A stretch of DNA of 64,000 nucleotides from SZUA-378 sp036652815 (GTDB lineage Bacteria > Bacillota > Clostridia > Lachnospirales > Lachnospiraceae), in the NCBI GenBank assembly GCA_036652815.1, contig JAVVVE010000011.1, forward strand, positions 1 through 64,000. Reading direction: 5' to 3'. This document shows positions 1-6,820 of this stretch, piece after piece (position 1 is the stretch's first letter; each line of letters starts with the position of its first letter). A model generated the notes under the pieces. The model had not been told where the DNA came from. It did no database searches and was given only the letters and a program-made list of their open reading frames with translations. Both the position numbers and the translations under genes were made by a program.

Positions 1-54
1 TAGAGCGTCGCCCTGTCACGGCGAAGGTCGTCGGTTCGAGTCCGATCTGGGTCG
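1..54 (+). tRNA. tRNA-Asp (GTC), 5' end missing
   Basis: The window starts inside this tRNA. The anticodon arm carries GTC in a CCCTGTCACGG context. The T arm (30-46, loop TTCGAGT) and the 3' acceptor strand with discriminator G54 follow. The D arm is only partly present and the 5' acceptor strand lies outside the window. It is the first of three closely spaced tRNA genes. Confidence 0.93.
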
Positions 55-98
55 TTTCGATTATGTATCTATTTGTAATAGCATAAATATTATCCCAA

Positions 99-171
99 GG
101 GATCTTAGCTCAGCTGGGAGAGCATCTGCCTTACAAGCAGAGGGTCATAGGTTCGAGCCCTATAGGTCCCA
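99..171 (+). tRNA. tRNA-Val (TAC)
   Basis: The acceptor strands GGGATCT (99-105) and AGGTCCC (164-170) pair, with one wobble, and A171 is the discriminator. The anticodon stem TCTGC/GCAGA encloses a loop with anticodon TAC at 132-134. The T loop is TTCGAGC. It lies 45 bp after tRNA-Asp and 5 bp before tRNA-Leu, so the three are probably one transcript. CCA is not encoded. Confidence 0.95.
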
Positions 172-176
172 TTAAT

Positions 177-263
177 GCCGGCGTGGCGGAACTGGCAGAC
201 GCACAGGACTTAAAATCCTGCGGGACTTATACTCCCGTACCGGTTCGATTCCGGTCGCCGGCA
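177..263 (+). tRNA. tRNA-Leu (TAA)
   Basis: Class II tRNA with a long variable arm. Acceptor GCCGGCG (177-183) pairs with CGCCGGC (256-262) and the discriminator is A263. The anticodon stem CAGGA/TCCTG encloses CTTAAAA, giving anticodon TAA. Its last 20 bases plus two flanking T residues (244-265) recur at 2367-2388, so the 3' end of this gene looks like an integration site. Confidence 0.95.
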
Positions 264-265
264 TT
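244..265 (+). repeat. Putative attachment site, left copy (tRNA-Leu 3' end)
   Basis: A 22-bp perfect direct repeat shared with 2367-2388. It covers the T arm and 3' acceptor strand of tRNA-Leu plus TT. Duplication of a tRNA 3' end on both sides of an AT-rich insert is the usual mark of tyrosine-recombinase integration. The complete tRNA is at this end. Confidence 0.75.
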
Positions 266-470
266 TACTAAAAGTGTTTTAAATGTTGATTATATCAGTG
301 TTTAGAGCATTTTTTTTGTGAACATTTAGATGATTACTAGTGGAAGACTACATTTATGCTTTTAATCTCAATATATATTAATTAGTTTGTAAAATATATG
401 AAAAATTTATATAAGATATTAGAAATACAAAGAAGATCATAGAAAAAAGAATGGAATGGAGAACAGTTAA
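266..470. other. AT-rich non-coding stretch after the tRNA array
   Basis: About 205 bp with no convincing gene. A T8 run near 309-316 may serve as termination signal for the tRNA transcript, but only a weak stem precedes it. The composition is visibly more AT-rich than the core genes, in line with acquired DNA. GGAGA at 458-462 is the ribosome binding site of the next gene. Confidence 0.4.
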
Positions 471-1802
471 ATGAAAAAATTCTACAAAAGAAATTCTACA
501 AAAGAAATTTTTCCGGGGGAGGAGGAAGAAGTAGTAGGAGACTGTTCAAAAACAGCCAAACTCAGTATATTTAGTGGAAAGAAGAATGGAATAGGACAAA
601 TTATTTTAAAGTGTATAGGCATTTTATTAGGGCTTATAGGAATTTATTCTATTGCTATGATTTTGGTATTTATGTTACCGGAAGACAAGGTAAAACAGAA
701 TATTGAAAACTCTCAGGTAACATTAAATTCCGAGGGTGCATATCCACTTTTTTATGTATATACCAATGCGGGTACTTTGGACAATGTTACGGATGCACTT
801 ATGCTACAAAAAACCTTGAAATTAGAAGGAGTCACTGGAAAATTAGATGCAGCATTTAGTGTGGCAGGGTATGCAAGATATTGGCATGGATATGTAACAT
901 ATTTAAAGCCAATGTTGATGTTTATGGATTATAATTATATACGTATTTGTCTTGGTTTTCTACATTTTATGCTTATCTGTTTTAGTTTTAGTTGTATTCA
1001 AAAACGATTTGGGTGGAAAGTTTCAGTACCATTTCTAGTAGCTTGGATTAGTTCCTATGGAATGCTAGCAGCTTTTTCCTTACAATACACAGCAGCGTAC
1101 GCTATCTATCTATTAGCGAGTATTTTTATGATACAATTTTATAAAAAAGATTCTGATAATAGCTTTTTGCTATATTTTTTTATGATAGTAGGTTCTGTCA
1201 TTAATTTTTTCGACTTTTTAACATTCCCGATAATTACATTAACAGTTCCACTCATATTAGCTTTATTGGTTGGTATTATTGAGGGTAATGATACATTTAG
1301 AAAAAGTATTAAAAAGGTAGGAATTGCCACTATTTCATGGGGAATCGGGTATGGATTCACCTGGATAGCAAAATGGTGTTTAGCAAATATTTTTTTAAAT
1401 GGAAATACAATAGAAAATGCTATTTCGTCAATATTATTCCGAACACAGGGGAGTGTAGAACAACCGATTGATAGAATTGCAGTTATGAATTGGAATAAAG
1501 ATTTGATGATAATACTTAGAACATTTTTGAAGTCTCCAATTCCATGGATAGTATTACTTATCTATATATTATTAAGAAAAAGAATTAAAAAAACATTATC
1601 GTATATGGTTCTTTTGATTGTTGCAACGTATCCTTATATATGGTACCAGGTGTTGTGCAACCATTCGATGTTTCATTGTAAGTTTACTTATAAGGCACAA
1701 ATAGGCACTTTATTTGCAATATTAGTCTTTTTTATGTATTTGATTTTTCCATTAAATATCAAATTGCTTACACATAAAAAAAAGAAAATAAAATTGGAAT
1801 AA
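471..1802 (+). CDS. Polytopic membrane protein, GT-C-like, unknown function
   Basis: A 443-residue protein with a charged N-terminal segment of about 42 residues, a first membrane helix near residues 44-70, an external loop of about 70 residues and then roughly eight further hydrophobic helices to the C terminus. Membrane segments alternate with short loops, as in GT-C glycosyltransferases and polysaccharide-modification proteins. The RYWHGY motif and the C-terminal NHSMFHCKFTY motif recall such proteins, but I cannot assign a substrate. A GGAGA ribosome binding site lies 8 bp before the ATG. Codons 3-11 are made by a perfect 14-bp tandem duplication (477-504), which is not a multiple of three. 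The gene is AT-rich and sits inside the tRNA-Leu-flanked insert, so it was probably acquired. A terminator follows at 1858. Confidence 0.6.
   Translation: MKKFYKRNSTKEIFPGEEEEVVGDCSKTAKLSIFSGKKNGIGQIILKCIGILLGLIGIYSIAMILVFMLPEDKVKQNIENSQVTLNSEGAYPLFYVYTNAGTLDNVTDALMLQKTLKLEGVTGKLDAAFSVAGYARYWHGYVTYLKPMLMFMDYNYIRICLGFLHFMLICFSFSCIQKRFGWKVSVPFLVAWISSYGMLAAFSLQYTAAYAIYLLASIFMIQFYKKDSDNSFLLYFFMIVGSVINFFDFLTFPIITLTVPLILALLVGIIEGNDTFRKSIKKVGIATISWGIGYGFTWIAKWCLANIFLNGNTIENAISSILFRTQGSVEQPIDRIAVMNWNKDLMIILRTFLKSPIPWIVLLIYILLRKRIKKTLSYMVLLIVATYPYIWYQVLCNHSMFHCKFTYKAQIGTLFAILVFFMYLIFPLNIKLLTHKKKKIKLE
477..504 (+). repeat. 14-bp perfect tandem duplication at the start of a coding region
   Basis: Two copies of AAATTCTACAAAAG lie head to tail at 477-490 and 491-504, followed by a partial third copy AAATT. 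The unit length of 14 means gain or loss of a copy shifts the reading frame directly after the start codon. Confidence 0.85.
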
Positions 1803-1857
1803 ATAAAAAAATGTATTTTACATAAATCTGAACATCATGATAAATTACTGAAAATCA

Positions 1858-1888
1858 GAGAGATAGCTATTTGTTATCTCTCTTTTTT
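1858..1888 (+). terminator. Rho-independent terminator
   Basis: GAGAGATA (1858-1865) pairs with TATCTCTC (1875-1882) across a 9-base loop and is followed by six T residues. It ends the 471-1802 transcript. Confidence 0.85.
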
Positions 1889-1901
1889 CATGGAGGTATA
1901 T

Positions 1902-2293
1902 ATGATAATTAGTTTCAAACAGGAATAGTATCTGTAGGTATTTTCGATAGCGGTATCTCAGCAGATTTAGATGTTGAGTATTATGTGAAAAAGGAGCAAT
2001 ACAAGAAAATTGGTGAAGATATTAAAAGTATTACGGACGATTTAGAACAGGGCCACTTAGTTGGAAAAGAAATTGCAGGATTGAAAATTCAAAGCCAAGG
2101 CCATACATATAAAGTTAGGACTGCAAATTCTACTGCAAAGGTATGAAAATCTAATGGTTTTAGAATAATATATTATGCAGTAAAGGATGATTTTGAGATA
2201 TACTTGCTGACGATATATTCTAAAAAGGATAATGGTGCAGAAGCAGTTACTGATAAAGAAATAAAACAGCTTATAGAACGGTATTGTATTTAA
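1902..2293 (+). pseudogene. Broken RelE/HigB-type toxin gene
   Basis: A strong ribosome binding site (GGAGG at 1892-1896) precedes ATG 1902, but that frame stops after eight codons. From about 1913 the +2 frame reads a toxin-like product that includes the YKVRTANS motif. It is then cut by an in-frame TGA at 2144-2146 and resumes with GFRIIYY and YLLTIYSKKDN before TAA at 2291. These motifs are typical of RelE/HigB-like mRNA interferases, in which KxGKxGGFR-type residues lie where the TGA now is. Two independent lesions, a frameshift and a nonsense codon, indicate an inactive gene. No antitoxin gene is visible beside it. It lies within the tRNA-Leu-flanked insert. Confidence 0.8.
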
Positions 2294-2324
2294 GATCTTT
2301 ACATTGATGTAGAGGTCTTTTTTT
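2294..2324 (+). terminator. Rho-independent terminator
   Basis: GATCTTTACA (2294-2303) pairs with TGTAGAGGTC (2308-2317) with wobble pairs across TTGA. Seven T residues follow. It closes the broken toxin gene. Confidence 0.75.
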
Positions 2325-2366
2325 CAAAGTTATATTAGCAAATAAGTTTATCTTTCGAGTGGATAT

Positions 2367-2388
2367 TTCGATTCCGGTCGCCGGCATT
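2367..2388 (+). repeat. Putative attachment site, right copy (tRNA-Leu 3' fragment)
   Basis: Exact 22-bp copy of 244-265. No anticodon or D arm precedes it, so it is not a tRNA gene. With the left copy it brackets 2.1 kb of AT-rich DNA. No integrase gene lies between the copies. Confidence 0.75.
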
Positions 2389-2425
2389 AAAAGACTCTAG
2401 CATCAATCTGAAACACGAACCATTA

Positions 2426-2454
2426 TTGACTTATGTCGATAATAAGAATATAAT
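2426..2454 (+). promoter_or_regulatory. Promoter of the DUF134 redox cluster
   Basis: TTGACT (2426-2431), a 17-bp spacer and a perfect TATAAT (2449-2454). Transcription would start near 2461, inside the inverted repeat at 2460-2479. Confidence 0.75.
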
Positions 2455-2459
2455 AATAG

Positions 2460-2479
2460 CTATCCGGTAGTACGGATAG
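2460..2479. promoter_or_regulatory. Operator-like inverted repeat at the +1 region
   Basis: CTATCCG (2460-2466) and CGGATAG (2473-2479) form perfect 7-bp arms with a 6-bp centre, 6 bp after the -10 box. The position suits a repressor site. The HTH protein encoded just downstream is the obvious candidate to bind it, but this is inference. Confidence 0.5.
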
Positions 2480-2499
2480 TTGCATAAGGAGAAGTAGAT

Positions 2500-2889
2500 A
2501 TGGCTCGACCCATCAAACATAGACGTATCTGTGAGATGCCACAAACCAAGGAATTTATGCCTTGTAATGGAGTCGCGAAAGACACGGTGGAACTCGCAAT
2601 AGAAGAATATGAGACGATTCGTCTGATTGATTATCTGGGTTTGACACAGGAAGACTGTGCCATTCAGATGAAAGTAGCACGCACTACCGTACAGTCTATC
2701 TATGAGATAGCACGTAAAAAAGTAGCAGATGTGATGGTAAATGGTAAGAGGATGTTGATTCAGGGTGGAAATTACGATATCTGTATAAATGCATCGAAGT
2801 GTTGTGGTAAGGATTGTAATGAGCATACCTGCCAGGAAGAAAATTGCCAGAATGGAGAATCGTACTGCAGACATTGCTCTAAACAATAA
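2500..2889 (+). CDS. DUF134 family helix-turn-helix protein
   Basis: A 129-residue protein that begins MARPIKHRRIC, the hallmark N terminus of DUF134 (UPF0251) proteins. Residues about 35-75 form a sigma-70 region 4-like helix-turn-helix (LGLTQEDCAIQM followed by ARTTVQSIYE). The C-terminal 35 residues carry eight cysteines in CCGKDC, C-x4-C and C-x2-C spacings, suggesting a metal or Fe-S site. AAGGAG precedes the ATG. It leads a cluster with rubredoxin, ferredoxin and NifX-like genes, the usual context for this family in anaerobes, and is probably a redox- or metal-responsive regulator of that cluster. Direct function is not established here. Confidence 0.85.
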   Translation: MARPIKHRRICEMPQTKEFMPCNGVAKDTVELAIEEYETIRLIDYLGLTQEDCAIQMKVARTTVQSIYEIARKKVADVMVNGKRMLIQGGNYDICINASKCCGKDCNEHTCQEENCQNGESYCRHCSKQ

Positions 2890-2922
2890 AAAAGATGTAT
2901 ACATTATAGAAAGGGGATTCTT

Positions 2923-3600
2923 ATGAAGAAATACGTATGTATGATTTGTGGCTTTATCTATGATGAAGCGATTGGCATTCCGTCAGCGGGTATTGCAGCA
3001 GGCACCAAATGGGAAGACTTACCACCGAATTGGGTTTGTCCTTTATGTGGAGCACCGAAGTCTAGTTTTAAAGAGAAAATGGAGAAAAACACAGAAGTAG
3101 AGCAGCCAAAAGACGTATTGCCGGAAGAGCCGGAAGAGCTACGACCGTTATCGGTTGGGGAGATGTCGGCATTATGTTCTAATTTGGCACGCGGTTGTGA
3201 GAAGCAATATTTGAAAGAAGAATCAGCATTATTTACACAACTTGCTGAATATTTTGAGCGTAAGACACCGGTTGAAGATCGGGCAAATATGGAGAACTTG
3301 CATACTTTAGTACAGAAAAATCTGCAGGAAGAATTTGCTGTTGCAAATAATGCAGCAGAAGCGATGGCAGACCGTGGCGCAAAACGTGCCCTGGTGTGGA
3401 GTGAGAAAGTAACTCATATCTTGAACTCCTTATTGAGCCGCTATGAAAAAGAGGAAGATGCATTTTTATTACATACCAATGTATATGTATGTGAAACATG
3501 TGGATTCATCTATGTGGGAGAGGCACCACCGGAAGTTTGCCCTATCTGTAAAGTCCCTAATTGGAAGATGAGCCGTGTGGAAAGGAGGCAGACAGTATGA
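2923..3600 (+). CDS. Protein with two rubredoxin-type domains
   Basis: 225 residues. Residues 4-50 are a full rubredoxin domain (YVCMICG with WVCPLCG, four cysteines for Fe). The middle, roughly 75-185, is helical and rich in Glu, Lys and Ala and may resemble a ferritin-like bundle, but I do not see a convincing pair of ExxH motifs. The last 35 residues repeat a short rubredoxin-like knuckle pair (YVCETCG with EVCPICK), as at the C terminus of rubrerythrins. The protein probably carries electrons in oxidative stress defence. The stop overlaps the next start (ATGA at 3597), so translation is likely coupled. Confidence 0.8.
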   Translation: MKKYVCMICGFIYDEAIGIPSAGIAAGTKWEDLPPNWVCPLCGAPKSSFKEKMEKNTEVEQPKDVLPEEPEELRPLSVGEMSALCSNLARGCEKQYLKEESALFTQLAEYFERKTPVEDRANMENLHTLVQKNLQEEFAVANNAAEAMADRGAKRALVWSEKVTHILNSLLSRYEKEEDAFLLHTNVYVCETCGFIYVGEAPPEVCPICKVPNWKMSRVERRQTV

Positions 3601-4103
3601 TGCATGCAGTAAGGAATATCAGATTGTGTACGAAAGATTGCTTATGCTTATATGTGTGTCCAACAGGAGCTACGGATACGGAGAACAGCATCATTGATGT
3701 AGATAAATGTATCGGTTGTGGGGTTTGTGCAGATGCCTGCCCGTCTGCAGCTATTTCTATGGTACCCGCGGAATATCCGCCACAGCAGGAGAAGTCAACG
3801 AATGTTGCACAAACGCTTAGAGCATTGGCTAAGAGCAAAGTAACACAAGAACAGATTGCAAGACAGATTGCAGCAGATACGACGAATGCGGTACTTCGTC
3901 AGTTAGCGGATGCCATGGTTAAGTCCAATCGACTTATGGCGGAAGATATCCTAAGAGAATCAGGATACATGTTACCACAGAGCAATCAGACCCATGTGTT
4001 TTTGCAATCCTTATTAGAAAATAATAAGGAATCAGATTTTCCGGTTGAAATAGTAAAGCAATTATTGGAGATGCTTCCAAATAATGATGAAAAGAGGATA
4101 TAG
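3597..4103 (+). CDS. 4Fe-4S ferredoxin-type protein
   Basis: The start chosen is ATG 3597, which follows AAAGGAGG at 3581-3588 and overlaps the preceding stop, giving 168 residues. ATG 3600 is an equally possible in-frame alternative, and a longer upstream reading lacks a ribosome binding site. The N-terminal part has a cysteine cluster (CTKDCLCLYVCPTGA) followed by CIGCGVCADACPSAA. The second is a canonical C-x2-C-x2-C-x3-CP ferredoxin motif and the first an irregular one. The remaining 110 residues are helical and unrecognised. It likely exchanges electrons with the rubredoxin protein encoded before it. Confidence 0.8.
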   Translation: MMHAVRNIRLCTKDCLCLYVCPTGATDTENSIIDVDKCIGCGVCADACPSAAISMVPAEYPPQQEKSTNVAQTLRALAKSKVTQEQIARQIAADTTNAVLRQLADAMVKSNRLMAEDILRESGYMLPQSNQTHVFLQSLLENNKESDFPVEIVKQLLEMLPNNDEKRI

Positions 4104-4107
4104 AGAG

Positions 4108-4491
4108 ATGAAGATAGCAGTTACTTTTGAGGATGGTCAGGTATTTCAACATTTTGGTCATTGTGAGAATTTTAAGATTTATCAGGTAGAGAATAAACAG
4201 ATTATAGCATCAGAGGTAGTGAGCGCCATTGGAAGTGGACATGGAGCATTGGCTGCATTCCTGCAGAGCCATGATGTAGATACCCTTATCTGTGGCGGTA
4301 TCGGCGGTGGTGCAAGAACAGCATTGGCAGAAGCCGGCATTACACTTTATCCGGGAGTCACAGGTGATGCGGATGCAAGTGTTCTTGCACTACAAAATGA
4401 TTCTCTTGCATTTAACCCGGATACCATGTGCAGCCATCATGAAGGAAATCATGTATGTGGAGAAGACAAGCATGGTTGTGCCGCTAATTAG
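4108..4491 (+). CDS. NifX/NifB-like dinitrogenase iron-molybdenum cofactor family protein
   Basis: 127 residues from ATG 4108. An upstream in-frame ATG at 4084 would overlap the preceding gene and lacks support. MKIAVTFEDGQVFQHFGHCENFKIY is the standard start of the Nitro_FeMo-Co family (PF02579), with an internal GHGALAAFL and LICGGIGGGA loop. The C terminus ends in a His/Cys-rich tail (CSHHEGNHVCGEDKHGC). Such stand-alone proteins in non-diazotrophs are thought to bind or carry Fe-S or metal clusters. It ends the DUF134 redox cluster and is followed by a terminator. Confidence 0.85.
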   Translation: MKIAVTFEDGQVFQHFGHCENFKIYQVENKQIIASEVVSAIGSGHGALAAFLQSHDVDTLICGGIGGGARTALAEAGITLYPGVTGDADASVLALQNDSLAFNPDTMCSHHEGNHVCGEDKHGCAAN

Positions 4492-4525
4492 AGGATTCAT
4501 CATTACCGATTGGATTACATTAAGA

Positions 4526-4552
4526 AAGAGAGGCTTTGGGCTTCTCTTTTTT
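4526..4552 (+). terminator. Rho-independent terminator
   Basis: GAGAGGC (4528-4534) pairs with GCTTCTC (4540-4546) with one wobble pair and is followed by six T residues. It ends the redox cluster. Confidence 0.8.
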
Positions 4553-4559
4553 ATTGTGA

Positions 4560-4588
4560 TTGCAAAATCCCGGTAAATACATTATTAT
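4560..4588 (+). promoter_or_regulatory. Possible promoter of the channel/hisC operon
   Basis: TTGCAA (4560-4565), a 17-bp spacer and TATTAT (4583-4588). A perfect TATAAT overlaps at 4588-4593 but has no -35 box at suitable distance. A small hairpin GTATG-TAAG-CATAC follows at 4596-4609. Confidence 0.4.
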
Positions 4589-4626
4589 ATAATTTGTATG
4601 TAAGCATACGTAGGAGGATAAGCGAC

Positions 4627-5733
4627 ATGGGAGAAGATAACCGGTTCCCTTTAAATATTCATAAGCTAGAACCTTGGCAAAAAAGAAAACTTTTTTCAAC
4701 TTTTTTTATTGTTGTACTGGGAGGTTTGCTTTATCTGTTTCTGACATGCACATCCTTATATCAGGATAAGGTTAGCGAGCGTGATTATTGGGCAAGCGCA
4801 TTGACACCTTCTCCGGAAGAAGAAGCTTTGGCGCAGAAAAAGAGTGTAGCGGCCACCTCTGTAACAGCAGGGACTTATATAGAAAATATGAAAGAGCTAT
4901 CCTTAAAGACCTCTTCTTTTCGAACAGAATTCTTAGTATGGTTTCGTTGGGAAGGACAAGAAGAGTTAGATATGATGGAAAATTTCCATATTTACAAAGG
5001 AACCGTTCATAGCAAAGAAATTATGAAAGAGTATCATAAAGATGGAGTCAATTATCAATTAGCTCGTATTGATGCAACGGTATCAAAGAATTTTTGGACA
5101 AATCGTTTTCCGTTAGAATCACATCAGCTACATATCTACCTGGAATCGGATTATCCGGTAGAAGAAGTTATGCTAATCGCAGATAAAGAGAATAGTGGAC
5201 TGAACCGAAACCTAAGTATAAATGGATACGAGTTGGTAAGACATGAGATAGGCACGTATCTCGTTACTTACGACAATGCCAGAAATGATCCTGAATATAG
5301 CGGTAAAATTATCAATTCGGAATTGGTGGTTGGTATGGAAATCAATCGAAACAGTTGGGGATTATATGCCAAATGTTTTATTGCACTCATGGGTACGATA
5401 TCATGGGTTATGATTACTTTATTTATTAATACCTTTCATACAGTAGACCCTTTATTGATGATTCCGGCGGCTTTGTTTGGTACGGTCACGAATATTATGG
5501 TAGGAGCCAATCTTCTGCCCGATACGCTGACACTTGGACTTTTAGAATATGTCAATCTCTATGGTATTATGACGATTTTGACGGTGGCACTCATCATCAT
5601 ACAGGTAAATCGAATTCGTAATAAATGGGCAGATAAACCATTTGCTAAATTATATGGGCAAGTGATGTTTTATACGATTTTGATTCTGACCGTGCTTGGC
5701 AACCTTGCGTTACCGCTCACAGCATATTTATAA
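4627..5733 (+). CDS. Pentameric ligand-gated ion channel-like protein with extra N-terminal helix
   Basis: 368 residues from ATG 4627, which follows AGGAGG at 4612-4617. Longer readings from 4510 would cross the terminator. Predicted order: membrane helix 22-42 after a KRK cluster; extracellular beta-rich domain 77-243; membrane helices near 246-268, 273-294, 307-328 and 343-366. This matches Cys-loop-type channels such as GLIC from my memory of that sequence. Points of likeness are the early W108, the FPLESHQLHIYL block (161-172) like the YPFDSQTLHIYL strand of GLIC, the GLNRN...NGYE strand near 191-202, R241 just before helix M1, SW at 259-260 in M1, and N289 and P298 around the end of M2 and the M2-M3 loop. 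As in other prokaryotic members there is no Cys loop. The N-terminal helix is unusual and may be an uncleaved signal anchor. It is the first gene of a tight operon with hisC. Ligand and ion selectivity cannot be read. Confidence 0.65.
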   Translation: MGEDNRFPLNIHKLEPWQKRKLFSTFFIVVLGGLLYLFLTCTSLYQDKVSERDYWASALTPSPEEEALAQKKSVAATSVTAGTYIENMKELSLKTSSFRTEFLVWFRWEGQEELDMMENFHIYKGTVHSKEIMKEYHKDGVNYQLARIDATVSKNFWTNRFPLESHQLHIYLESDYPVEEVMLIADKENSGLNRNLSINGYELVRHEIGTYLVTYDNARNDPEYSGKIINSELVVGMEINRNSWGLYAKCFIALMGTISWVMITLFINTFHTVDPLLMIPAALFGTVTNIMVGANLLPDTLTLGLLEYVNLYGIMTILTVALIIIQVNRIRNKWADKPFAKLYGQVMFYTILILTVLGNLALPLTAYL

Positions 5734-5752
5734 AACAGGAGGCAGTTAGAAT

Positions 5753-6808
5753 ATGGATTGGGAGAAAAACGTACGAAAAGTAGTTCCTTATGTACCGGGA
5801 GAACAACCAAATCAATCTAATATGATTAAATTAAATACAAATGAATGTCCCTATCCGCCCTCTCCGATGGTGGAAGAGGCTATCAAAGCGATAGAAGTGG
5901 ATTCGATGCGTTTATATCCGGATCCCGGAGCCACTGCGTTGGTGGAAAGTATTGCTGCGTATTATGGATTTAAAAAAGAGCAGGTATTTGTTGGTGTGGG
6001 TTCGGATGATGTACTGGCGATGGCATTTATGACGTTTTTTCATGGAAACAAACCCATTTTATTTCCGGACATTACCTATTCCTTTTACGATGTTTGGGCA
6101 GATTTGCTTCGGATTCCTTATCGCTGCCAACCATTAGATGAAGCATTCCGCATAGTCCCTGCTGATTATAAGATAGAGAATGGGGGAATCATATTTCCTA
6201 ACCCCAATGCACCGACGGGGGTGGAGGAGAGTACACAGATGATTGAAGATATTCTGCGTGCCAATCCTAATGTGGTAGTAATTATTGATGAAGCATACAT
6301 TGACTTTGGCGCTAAGAGTGTGTTATCTTTGGTAAATCAATATGATAACCTGTTGGTGGTACAGACTTTTTCCAAGTCAAGAGCCATGGCGGGGATGAGG
6401 ATTGGATTTGCGATTGGCAGTAGGAGACTGATTCATTATTTGAATGATGTAAAGTTCTCCTTTAATTCCTATACGATGAATCGACCGACACTGGTATGTG
6501 GAGTGGCGGCGGTTTTGGATGATGTATATTTTAAGAAGATTACAACCAATGTCATCCATACCAGAGAACGTGTGAAGAAAGAACTATCTGAACTGGGATT
6601 TCATTTTGCGGATTCCAAGGGTAATTTTATTTTTGCTACTCATCCAGGATATGCAGCACAGGAATTGTGGATGGCATTACAAAAATCACATATTTATGTA
6701 CGTTATTTTAACAAACCGAGGATAGATAATTATCTGAGGATATCCATTGGAACCGATGAAGAGATGGATGCATTACTTTCATTTCTGAAGGAGTATATAG
6801 TTAAATAG
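5753..6808 (+). CDS. hisC: Histidinol-phosphate aminotransferase
   Basis: A 351-residue fold-type I PLP aminotransferase. It interconverts histidinol phosphate and imidazole-acetol phosphate in histidine synthesis. LNTNECPYPPSP near the N terminus, FPNPNAPTG (148-156), IDEAY (178-182) and the Schiff-base lysine K208 in TFSKSRAMAG are HisC hallmarks. A GGAGG site precedes the ATG. It begins 19 bp after the channel-like gene and is followed after 12 bp by the DUF368 gene. No other his genes are in the window, so a role in aromatic or other amino acid transamination remains possible. Confidence 0.85.
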   Translation: MDWEKNVRKVVPYVPGEQPNQSNMIKLNTNECPYPPSPMVEEAIKAIEVDSMRLYPDPGATALVESIAAYYGFKKEQVFVGVGSDDVLAMAFMTFFHGNKPILFPDITYSFYDVWADLLRIPYRCQPLDEAFRIVPADYKIENGGIIFPNPNAPTGVEESTQMIEDILRANPNVVVIIDEAYIDFGAKSVLSLVNQYDNLLVVQTFSKSRAMAGMRIGFAIGSRRLIHYLNDVKFSFNSYTMNRPTLVCGVAAVLDDVYFKKITTNVIHTRERVKKELSELGFHFADSKGNFIFATHPGYAAQELWMALQKSHIYVRYFNKPRIDNYLRISIGTDEEMDALLSFLKEYIVK

Positions 6809-6820
6809 AGGAGAACAGAC

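Noticed and set aside
2361..2390. A second tRNA-Leu gene
   Set aside because: Only the 3' 22 bp are present; no acceptor 5' strand, D arm or anticodon precedes it. Treated as an attachment-site copy.
4510..4626. N-terminal extension of the channel-like protein
   Set aside because: The longer frame crosses a terminator and a promoter and has no ribosome binding site. ATG 4627 has AGGAGG.
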